From Methanosarcinales archaeon (GTDB lineage Archaea; Halobacteriota; Methanosarcinia; Methanotrichales; Methanotrichaceae), in contig JAAEEW010000067.1 of assembly GCA_013415595.1 (NCBI GenBank), forward strand, positions 1-18,865: a stretch of DNA of 18,865 nucleotides. Direction: 5' to 3'. Under the pieces are notes generated by a model. The model was not told where the DNA came from and did no database searches. It saw only the letters and a list, made by a program, of their open reading frames with translations. Both the position numbers and the translations under genes were made by a program. Position 1 is the stretch's first letter, and the number at the start of each line of letters is the position of its first letter. Below, piece after piece: positions 13,251 through 18,865 of the stretch.

Positions 13251-13265
13251 GGCCCTCCCGGGGCC
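13251..13265 (-). terminator. Hairpin directly after the binding-protein gene
   Basis: GGCCC/GGGCC with a 5-nt loop starts 1 nt past the stop codon on the minus strand and is followed by ATTTCGTTCC. It is short and has no true T-tract. Confidence 0.3.
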
Positions 13266-13266
13266 T

Positions 13267-14346
13267 TCAGTCCGCCTCTTCCCGGGGATAGACGTAGACT
13301 CCCCGGTCCTGGAGGTCCATGTCCAGTCCCTGAAACTCGGTCAGATACTCCTGGTGAATCTCCTCCGGGTCCAGGTCCGGGAAGAGCTGGGGGTGGAACC
13401 ATTTGGCCAGGTAGGCAATCCCTATGAAATACCGGCAACTGCTGTAGGGGAGATAGACCCACAGGGGAGAGGTCATCACGTAGACCCGCCCCTCCTGCAC
13501 TGCGGTCACCTCCTGCAGCTCGGGGCGGCTCATGATATCCTCCCGGGCCCGCTCCAGATCCGAGAGATCGGAGGCCCTCAGGCCATCGTAGTCGGCGCTG
13601 CTGAGCAGGACCAGGATGACATCGGGATTGGAGGAGGATATGTCCTCCGGATCGACGTCCCGAACGTCCTGCCCGGAGAATATGTAGCTTCCTCCGGCCA
13701 TCTCGATGGGGTAAGAATCCAGGTTGAAGGTGGTGTATGGCCGCCACTCGCTGTAAACGAGGGGCCGGTCCGCCCTGGAGAGCGAATCGGTCTCGTCGGC
13801 GATGGAGTCGATGACCCCCTCATAGAAATCGATGAACAAATCGGCCTCCTCCTCTCGCCCGAATATCTGGCCCAGGATTTTGACCTCGTCTGCATAGAGG
13901 TCCGGACGGTTGCAGTACAGGCAGATCACGTTGATGCCCGAGTTCTCCAGAACGTCGATCTTGGGGGCCAGGGAGTCTCCCAGAGGTCCCGGCCCGGGGT
14001 GGAAGATCACCAGATCCGGCTCCAGCTCCACGATCTTGTCCAGGTCCGGCTCGAAGTACTGTCCGATGTTGGTGATATCCTGAAATTCCGAGAAGTAGGA
14101 GTAACCTCGCAGGCCGGGGACCCCCACCAGGACGTCCCGGGAGACCTTGATGGACCTCAGGGTCTCCAGATGCTGGGTGGCGGTGCATACCACCCGGTTC
14201 ACCGGAGAGTCCAGGGTCACGCTCCTGCCGATGGAATCGGTCAGGGTCATGGGAAAGGACTGTGCCCCCGCCAGCTCGCCGGTGCAGGAAAGGCAGAACA
14301 GTAACAACATCAGCGCCGTGATTGGACGAATTTTGAAGATGACCAT
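13267..14346 (-). CDS. ABC-transporter periplasmic-binding protein (iron/cobalamin type)
   Basis: A 359-residue secreted substrate-binding protein of the BtuF/FecB class III fold. The N-terminus MVIFKIRPITALMLLLF with a following AGAQS is a clear signal peptide. The mature start FPMTLTDSIGRSVTLDSPVN and RVVCTATQHLETLRSI match the family's 'D..GR.V' and 'RVV......E.L' signatures. ELEPDLVIFHPG and NPDVILVLLSSADYD are the lobe-closing strands. It likely captures an iron chelate, corrinoid or molybdate-like ligand; the ligand cannot be fixed from sequence. No permease or ATPase gene is adjacent, so it is an orphan here. ATG 14346 is preferred because the upstream TTG at 14412 and GTG at 14361 would lengthen the signal peptide abnormally. 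C21 has no good lipobox. Confidence 0.87.
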   Translation of the reverse strand: MVIFKIRPITALMLLLFCLSCTGELAGAQSFPMTLTDSIGRSVTLDSPVNRVVCTATQHLETLRSIKVSRDVLVGVPGLRGYSYFSEFQDITNIGQYFEPDLDKIVELEPDLVIFHPGPGPLGDSLAPKIDVLENSGINVICLYCNRPDLYADEVKILGQIFGREEEADLFIDFYEGVIDSIADETDSLSRADRPLVYSEWRPYTTFNLDSYPIEMAGGSYIFSGQDVRDVDPEDISSSNPDVILVLLSSADYDGLRASDLSDLERAREDIMSRPELQEVTAVQEGRVYVMTSPLWVYLPYSSCRYFIGIAYLAKWFHPQLFPDLDPEEIHQEYLTEFQGLDMDLQDRGVYVYPREEAD

Positions 14347-14430
14347 AACCCACCGGACCACGAATCTCCGCCGGCAATTTTGCCAAATATTGACATGATA
14401 AATGATGAACAATAATATCCACCGTTTGGG

Positions 14431-14438
14431 TTATATAA
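14431..14438 (-). promoter_or_regulatory. TATA box of the binding-protein gene
   Basis: TTATATAA reads the same on both strands. Toward the minus strand it predicts initiation near 14411, giving a leader of about 65 nt before ATG 14346. The divergent gap also holds plus-strand TATA candidates, ATTAAATATT (14474-14483) and CTTATAG (14519-14525). Confidence 0.5.
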
Positions 14439-14611
14439 TTTTCCCTGCCCATCTGATTAATTAAGATTTTATTATTAAATATTGATGGTGCCGGCGAGAG
14501 GACACTGACACGATAAGCCTTATAGTCATTGATAGGTAATCTTTAATGATGGGACTTCCGGGGACGGGGAGGGCTCGTCCCCCACCCAGATCGTTCTCGA
14601 GGGATTTGACG

Positions 14612-16645
14612 ATGAAAACCTTGCCCAATTTATCGGGAATAGAGCGCGCAATCTTCTTGCCAAAGGCCGGGCCGGGGAGATCCTGGCCCACCGGCCTATG
14701 CCTGCTGATGGCCGCCCTTCTGACCGCATCCGTGGGACTGGGCCTGCCTGCGGACTGGGTGCAGATGAACGACGACGGCTTCTTCGGACAGCAGCCCACC
14801 GGGACGCCGACCGAGCTCTTCGTCTTCGGGCCGGACCTCTACGCCTACGACGACTACGGCCTTTACCGCATGATTCTGGACCCCTGCCTGCACTGGGAGA
14901 AGATTTACGTCCCGGTGGGCCCTGGCAGCTGGTCCTTCCGGCCCCTGGACGGCTTTCTCTACCTGTCCAGCGGGGCTGGAGAGCTGTGGATGATCGCCCA
15001 GGGAGGCGACTATGCCGCTGACTGGAAGCAGGTGTCCTGCAGCGGCCCGGCTGCAGGGTCCAGAATCTATCCCCAGGCCACCTTCGGCGGACAGCTTTAC
15101 GCCTCCGTCTACCAGCCGGGGAAGGACACCTTCGACATCTGGCGCTCCCCCGACCTGGGCAAGACCGCAGCCGTCTGGACCCAGGTGGTCTCATCCGGAT
15201 TTGGCGACCCCCAGAACCGGGGCCTTGCCTTCATGCCCCTCTTCAACGGCAAGATCATGGCCGTGACCACCGAGACCAGAACCGGGGTCTTTGGCGATCC
15301 CAGCGGTTTCAAGCAGGGGATCGAGGTGTGGGAGAGCGCCACCGGCGACCCGGGAAGCTGGTACCAGGTGAACCAGGACGGCTTTGGCACGGAGACCTCC
15401 ATCGCCAATCCTCCTCTGACGTTTCGAACCAACCAGGACGCGGGATCCTTTGCCGTCTACAACGGACTGCTCTACATCGGCACCATGTCCCACTACGGGG
15501 CCCAGGTGTGGCGCTACGACGGCTCGGGATTGAGCGGCTGGACCGAGGTCACGCCCCCCTGGGCCGGGGTTTGCGACCTGGGCTGCGGCCCGGGGAGGGA
15601 CAACTCCCTGGCCGTCTTCCAGAACTACCTGTACCTGGCGGAGGGCTTCCCCACCGCCAACCTGGCCAGATACGACGGCGTCTCCTGGACGGTGGAGGTA
15701 TCCGGCCCCAATCCCTTTGACCCCACCAACGGCGGCCTATCCTCCCTGGCGGTGCTGGGGAGCAAGCTGTACGTGAGCACCCTTCACGCCCCCTACAGCG
15801 GCCAGGTCAGGGGCGACCAGGTCTACGGCTACCCCTATTCCCAGAAGCCGGCCGTCTGCCTGAGGAGAGAGGCCCCCGATCTGCTCTACGATCCGCCCCT
15901 CATCCGCTGGCTGGTCCCCGAGCAGATCGTCCAGGTGACCTGGTGGATCAGGAACGAGGGGCAACTGTCGGTGGAGGAAGACTACCTCATAAGCTACTAC
16001 CTGGACGGCGAGCTGGTGCACCAGGAGCCCGGCCCCCACCTGGCCCCGGGAGAGTCGGCAGAGGTCTCCTTCAGCCGGGAGGTCCAGGCCGGAGATCACC
16101 AGATGACCATGATGGTGGACGAGGAGGGCCGGGTGGAGGAGTCCTCCACAGACAACAACCGCTACTCCTTCCGCTTCCAGGCGGCGGCCAGGGACGGCCT
16201 GCCCCCGGCAGGGGAGGGCGGCCAGGGCCCCAGCATTGCTGCCGAGGCAGTCCCGGTCTGCCTCTCCCGGGAGGAGAGCCATGAGATCACCGCCCGCTGG
16301 TCCACCGGGGCCCTGCAGGTGGATGCCCTTTCCCTGGTGCTGGAGTCCCCCGGAAGCAGACGGATCCTGGACCTGGGAGCCGGGGAGGGAGAGACGGTCC
16401 TGGAGGTGAGCCTCTTCCAGGGAGGGACGGTCAATCTGATCCTGCAGGCCCAAACCCCGGAGGGCGTGAGAACCGCCTCCACCAGCGTGGAACTCGCCCC
16501 CTGCGGAGGCATGGAGATGATGCAGACCCCCGACCTGCAAATCGTGCCCCTGCGCCCCATCGTACAGCAGATGCCGGGAGTGGAGATCCTGCCTGCCAAC
16601 GACGTGCAGGGCTACGACCTGAGGCCCATCTTCATAGAGGGCTGA
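14612..16645 (+). CDS. Secreted propeller-like protein with CARDB domain
   Basis: A 677-residue exported protein. After a long basic n-region, residues 27-44 form the hydrophobic signal or anchor segment. Residues about 48-410 contain recurring W-x-QV...GFG and L..F.G.LY strands (WVQMNDDGFF, WTQVVSSGFG, WYQVNQDGFG, WTEVTPPW, WTVEVSG), as expected for blades of a beta-propeller. Residues about 421-523 form a CARDB adhesion domain: APDLLYDPP, VTWWIRNEGQ, YLDGELVH, LAPGESAEVSF and VDEEGRVEESSTDNN all match its beta-sandwich pattern. A second beta-rich module lies at about 540-630. The C-terminus has no membrane anchor. ATG 14612 is 7 nt after GAGGGA; an in-frame ATG at 14546 would add 22 residues. 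The likely role is cell-surface binding, by inference from CARDB. Confidence 0.88.
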   Translation: MKTLPNLSGIERAIFLPKAGPGRSWPTGLCLLMAALLTASVGLGLPADWVQMNDDGFFGQQPTGTPTELFVFGPDLYAYDDYGLYRMILDPCLHWEKIYVPVGPGSWSFRPLDGFLYLSSGAGELWMIAQGGDYAADWKQVSCSGPAAGSRIYPQATFGGQLYASVYQPGKDTFDIWRSPDLGKTAAVWTQVVSSGFGDPQNRGLAFMPLFNGKIMAVTTETRTGVFGDPSGFKQGIEVWESATGDPGSWYQVNQDGFGTETSIANPPLTFRTNQDAGSFAVYNGLLYIGTMSHYGAQVWRYDGSGLSGWTEVTPPWAGVCDLGCGPGRDNSLAVFQNYLYLAEGFPTANLARYDGVSWTVEVSGPNPFDPTNGGLSSLAVLGSKLYVSTLHAPYSGQVRGDQVYGYPYSQKPAVCLRREAPDLLYDPPLIRWLVPEQIVQVTWWIRNEGQLSVEEDYLISYYLDGELVHQEPGPHLAPGESAEVSFSREVQAGDHQMTMMVDEEGRVEESSTDNNRYSFRFQAAARDGLPPAGEGGQGPSIAAEAVPVCLSREESHEITARWSTGALQVDALSLVLESPGSRRILDLGAGEGETVLEVSLFQGGTVNLILQAQTPEGVRTASTSVELAPCGGMEMMQTPDLQIVPLRPIVQQMPGVEILPANDVQGYDLRPIFIEG

Positions 16646-16669
16646 GGCCCGGGGCCTCTCCTTTTTTTT
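16644..16669 (+). terminator. Strong hairpin plus T8 terminator
   Basis: GAGGCCCGGGGCCTC is a perfect 15-base palindrome (7-bp arms around one base), overlapping the last bases of the CARDB gene stop codon. TCC and then TTTTTTTT follow. This is the clearest terminator in the window, resembling a bacterial intrinsic terminator; the T-tract alone would suffice in archaea. Confidence 0.75.
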
Positions 16670-16705
16670 CCTGCCACCATTTCGCTCTCTCCAGGCTGGA
16701 CAAGG

Positions 16706-16713
16706 CTTTTATT
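16706..16713 (+). promoter_or_regulatory. TATA box of the thioesterase gene
   Basis: CTTTTATT is centred about 28 nt before the ATG at 16738, predicting initiation within a few bases of the start codon. A GGAGG at 16724-16728 would then be mostly untranscribed, so either the mRNA is leaderless or an earlier start site exists. Confidence 0.45.
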
Positions 16714-16737
16714 CCCGCCCCCCGGAGGATCTCGACC

Positions 16738-17142
16738 ATGAGCTACCTAGAGGAGATCAAAAGGCAGGGACGCGATGCCAACCCGTTCTTCGTGATGATG
16801 GGCATTGACGTCGTCTCCTTTGGCCAGGGGCAGGCCGAGCTGACCATGGAGGTCCGGCCGGAGATGATGAACGGAGCGGGATGGATGCAGGGAGGGCTGT
16901 TCACCGCTCTGTGCGACGAGGCCATGGCCCTGGCCCTCTTCACCGTCCTGGAGGAGGGGGAGGGCATCGCCACCGTCTCCGAGAGCACCTCCTTCGTCCA
17001 GGGGGTGCGAAAAGGCTACATCTCTGCCACCGGCCGGGTGATCAGGAAGGGCAGACGTATCGTCTTCACCGAGGGAGAGGCGGTCAGAAAATCAGATGGC
17101 GCCCTGCTCTCCCGGACCACGGCCTCCTTCGTCATCGTTTGA
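16738..17142 (+). CDS. PaaI-family hotdog thioesterase
   Basis: A 134-residue hotdog-fold acyl-CoA thioesterase of the PaaI/DUF4442 type. The central helix motif MNGAGWMQGGLFTALCDEAM (residues 41-60) is the family's N-x-x-G-x-x-(H/Q)GG...L.DEA signature, with Gln in place of His, a common variant. ELTMEVRPE and GYISATGRVIRKGRRIVFTEGE are the beta-sheet strands, ending with RTTASFVIV. Such enzymes hydrolyse aryl- or acyl-CoA esters in the cytoplasm, and no CoA-pathway gene is adjacent to suggest the substrate. ATG 16738 is 9 nt after GGAGG. It is convergent with the oxidoreductase. The 112-nt gap downstream shows only a short ATCGG/CCGAT inverted repeat. Confidence 0.88.
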   Translation: MSYLEEIKRQGRDANPFFVMMGIDVVSFGQGQAELTMEVRPEMMNGAGWMQGGLFTALCDEAMALALFTVLEEGEGIATVSESTSFVQGVRKGYISATGRVIRKGRRIVFTEGEAVRKSDGALLSRTTASFVIV

Positions 17143-17254
17143 ATCGGCGGAATCGACCGATCAGGTGCTGGCCACATCGCCTGGGAGGGGGAGACGGCAG
17201 CCCCCGGGCGCCGGTGGGGCCAGATCCCGGAGGGGAGGCGTCCGGCGCTGCGCT

Positions 17255-18352
17255 CTACAGGTAGCGCTTGGTGATGGACTTGTCTATCCACCGCTTGACC
17301 ACGTGCAGCAGCCGGGAGGGGACCGGCAGGCAGCTGTCGCCGTAGACCCCCAGGGCGCAGCCGTTTCCGGTGGATATCAGGGCCAGGGGGTGGTCCGCCC
17401 CGGCCAGAATCGAGTAGGGCTTCAGGGGCTTTCCCCGGGCCAGGTGGTGGAGGTTCCGGGCGGTGTGGCTGGCCTGGCGCTCGGCCTCGATCCCGGTCTT
17501 GGTGGCGATCCGGCCGCCGATCTCCACCCAGGCGCAGTCGCCCAGGACGAAGATGTTCTCCGCCGCTCGCAGATACTGGTCGGTCTGAATCCAGCCCCTA
17601 TTCATGGGCAGGTCCAGGTCCTGGGAGAGGGCGCAGCGCTTGATTCCTGCCGTCCAGATGGCCATGTCGCAGTCCAGGGAGCTTCCGTCGTGAAAGATTA
17701 TGCTGTCCCTGGTTACCTCCGCCACCCGGGCGTTGGTGATGACGTTGATTCCCTTTCTGCCCAGAGCCTTCTCCACCCGGCAGGAGACGCCGGCGGGGAA
17801 GACTGGCAGCAGCCGGTCCATGGCCTCGATCACGTAGATGGAGGTCTCCATGCTGTCTGCCAGGACGCAGGCGGTCTCGATGCCGGTAAGGCCCGAGCCG
17901 ATGACCATTATCCGGTCCGGGTAGGTGCTCTCCGCGTACTCCCGGGCCCGCATGGTCTCCTCCAGGGTGTTCAGGGAGAAGGTGTGCTCCACCCCCCTGA
18001 TGCCGAAGTAGTTCTGCACCGCCCCCGTGGCCACCACGGCCACGTCGAAGGGCACCCGGGTCCTCTCGCAGACCACCTCGTGATCCTCGATGGCCAGGGC
18101 CTTCTCGTTCACCAGCTTTGCGCCCACCTTCTCACAAAAGGGCCTCAGGGGAGCGGTCATGTCTTCTACCCGGACCAGACCGCCCATGTAATCGGGATAA
18201 AGAGCCTGGCACTCCACCTGGTGCTTGGGCTCGATCAGTGTGATATCCAGGCGGCGTGAGGAGGCCAGCCTCACCAGCTCGGCGCCGGCCATTCCTCCAC
18301 CGATGACTGCCACCTGCATGCGTTCTTTGGGATTTTTCCATTTCACAGCCAT
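17255..18352 (-). CDS. FAD-dependent NDH-2/SQR-like oxidoreductase
   Basis: A 365-residue two-dinucleotide-binding-domain flavoprotein. AVIGGGMAGAE (15-25) binds the FAD ADP moiety. AVVATGA (105-111) and MVIGSGLTGIE (149-159) are the ATG motif and the NAD(P)H-binding GxGxxG. IFVLGDCAW (267-275) is the second FAD motif with its Asp. ATKTGIEAERQASHTARNL follows the NDH-2 pattern, and the C-terminus VPSRLLHVVKRWIDKSITKRYL looks like an amphipathic membrane-contact helix. It may pass electrons from NAD(P)H or sulfide to a quinone-like carrier or methanophenazine at the membrane; the partner is inference. No redox-active CxxC is obvious. ATG 18352 is used; ATG 18319 (MQVAVIGGG) is an equally plausible, more typical start. 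Confidence 0.87.
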   Translation of the reverse strand: MAVKWKNPKERMQVAVIGGGMAGAELVRLASSRRLDITLIEPKHQVECQALYPDYMGGLVRVEDMTAPLRPFCEKVGAKLVNEKALAIEDHEVVCERTRVPFDVAVVATGAVQNYFGIRGVEHTFSLNTLEETMRAREYAESTYPDRIMVIGSGLTGIETACVLADSMETSIYVIEAMDRLLPVFPAGVSCRVEKALGRKGINVITNARVAEVTRDSIIFHDGSSLDCDMAIWTAGIKRCALSQDLDLPMNRGWIQTDQYLRAAENIFVLGDCAWVEIGGRIATKTGIEAERQASHTARNLHHLARGKPLKPYSILAGADHPLALISTGNGCALGVYGDSCLPVPSRLLHVVKRWIDKSITKRYL

Positions 18353-18404
18353 ATGTCGGGCTTCCTATTGCGGGGGACCACTCCACAGTCATCAGCTAAA
18401 GAAA

Positions 18405-18417
18405 TTTCGCAGCGAAA
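18405..18417. promoter_or_regulatory. 13-bp palindrome at the predicted start site of the oxidoreductase
   Basis: TTTCGC-A-GCGAAA is a perfect palindrome. The minus-strand TATA at 18434-18441 predicts initiation near 18413, inside it. Position over the start site is typical of archaeal repressor operators. Confidence 0.45.
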
Positions 18418-18433
18418 CTTACCGAAAAATGGT

Positions 18434-18441
18434 GAATATAT
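18434..18441 (-). promoter_or_regulatory. TATA box of the oxidoreductase gene
   Basis: On the minus strand this reads ATATATTC, preceded by a G-rich flank. It lies about 85 nt before ATG 18352, implying a leader of about 60 nt. AATAAATTTA around 18453-18462 is a weaker alternative farther upstream. Confidence 0.4.
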
Positions 18442-18640
18442 CCCCGATAGTGTAAATTTATTGGATTTGAGTCTGTAATATTTGTGATGATGTTTTCCGT
18501 CATCGCCCCGGCCACCGGGAGACGGCCGCTGGACCTTTGCCAATGCATCGACAAAGGAGAGCCGGGAGGCTGGACTTCGGGAGAAGGCTAAAGCGAGAGC
18601 AGGGGATATTAGTTATAAATGCCGGAAAATTTTAGGTTGT

Positions 18641-18811
18641 TATCCGCGTTTCGAGGGGCCGGGGAGAATGGAGTCCGAACTCATCCCCGGGAGGGGGAAG
18701 GGAACCAGGAGTTCCGGACACTGACCGGGTGGGAAAAGAGGAGAAGCAGGGCAGCCCCAGAGTAGCCCCAAAGTGCGCCCGGCCCAAATAAAGGGGAATT
18801 TGCAGCCGGGC
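18641..18811 (+). ncRNA. Candidate structured RNA or leader in the gene-free stretch
   Basis: The stretch 18353-18852 has no convincing protein gene. TTATAAAT at 18613-18620 is a good TATA box predicting a transcript from about 18641. The region then contains a hairpin at 18659-18690 (CCGGGG/CCCCGG, then ATG/CAT and AGT/ACT with a single bulge, loop CCGA). A competing 10-bp pairing exists between GTCCGAACTC (18673-18682) and GAGTTCCGGAC (18709-18719, one bulge). Near the end, GCCCGGC/GCCGGGC (18777-18783 and 18805-18811) encloses CAAAT/ATTTG. An 18-codon ORF beginning at 18668 overlaps the first hairpin. It matches no RNA family I recognise. Expression and class are unproven. Confidence 0.3.
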
Positions 18812-18820
18812 AGATGAGAA

Positions 18821-18828
18821 TATTTATT
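18821..18828 (+). promoter_or_regulatory. TATA box before the right-edge start codon
   Basis: TATTTATT, followed by GCCG, is spaced about 28 nt before the ATG at 18853. This is the same geometry as the thioesterase promoter, so it fits a leaderless mRNA. Confidence 0.4.
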
Positions 18829-18852
18829 GCCGACCGGGGGCAGCCTGATGTC

Positions 18853-18865
18853 ATGAGGTTCAACA
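18853..18865 (+). CDS. Possible start of a gene cut by the window edge
   Basis: ATGAGGTTCAAC (MRFN) at the right edge is positioned about 28 nt after a TATA box. Only four codons are visible, so no identity can be given. The earlier ATG at 18847 meets a stop after two codons. No Shine-Dalgarno is visible, which would mean a leaderless start if real. Confidence 0.3.

Noticed and set aside
17096..18259. 387-codon plus-strand frame opposite the oxidoreductase
   Set aside because: The minus strand encodes both dinucleotide-binding motifs and the FAD motif; this frame is a shadow.
18485..18491. GTGATGA resembling a C box of a C/D-box sRNA
   Set aside because: No CTGA D or D' box occurs at the expected spacing downstream.
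1..18865. CRISPR array, prophage, insertion sequence or defence island
   Set aside because: No regularly spaced repeats, transposase, integrase, Cas, toxin-antitoxin or restriction genes were seen. The lone PIN-domain protein is a HARP, not a VapC toxin, and has no antitoxin partner.

Overview
The window looks like chromosomal DNA of a methanogenic archaeon, most likely of the Methanosarcinales/Methanotrichales and possibly Methanothrix-like. The evidence is an archaeal ribosomal/prefoldin/FtsY cluster, an NrpR nitrogen-regulator domain, a HARP-type PIN nuclease, a CARDB surface protein, archaeal TATA boxes before AT-poor genes, and frequent TTG/GTG starts. The lineage is inferred from gene content and no alignment was run.

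Positions 1-4649 (+) hold the tail of serB and then a dense translation/secretion operon: S19e, a PDCD5-family protein, a PP-loop ATPase, L39e, L31e, aIF6, L18a/LX, prefoldin alpha and the SRP receptor FtsY. Genes abut or overlap by 8-11 nt and several begin with TTG or GTG. Positions 4690-6227 hold a divergent pair, a HARP nuclease (-) and an NrpR protein without a helix-turn-helix domain (+), around one TATA-like element.

Positions 6385-9353 hold PolX (+), a pyridoxamine-phosphate-oxidase-fold protein (-) and a class I methyltransferase (+). Positions 9354-14346 are more accessory: an unrecognised 321-residue protein behind a nested inverted repeat, a queuosine/archaeosine precursor transporter behind a perfect inverted repeat, an 11-residue-period pentapeptide-repeat protein fused to a two-helix channel-like domain lacking the potassium filter, and an orphan periplasmic-binding protein (-).

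Positions 14612-18352 hold a secreted propeller-like/CARDB protein with a strong hairpin plus T-tract terminator, a PaaI-type thioesterase, and an FAD-dependent NDH-2/SQR-like oxidoreductase (-). The last 500 nt have no convincing gene until an ATG at the right edge. They carry a palindrome at the oxidoreductase promoter and a stretch of strong, partly competing hairpins behind a TATA-like box, which may be a structured RNA or leader.

The clearest biology is the translation/secretion operon. The remaining genes are mostly single units with their own promoters, several with the TATA-to-start spacing expected of leaderless transcripts. I found no tRNA, rRNA, CRISPR array, transposase or integrase, and no clear multi-gene novel system. 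The best leads are the filterless pentapeptide channel, the structured region near the right edge, the unrecognised protein with its cruciform-like promoter, and the operator-like repeats.
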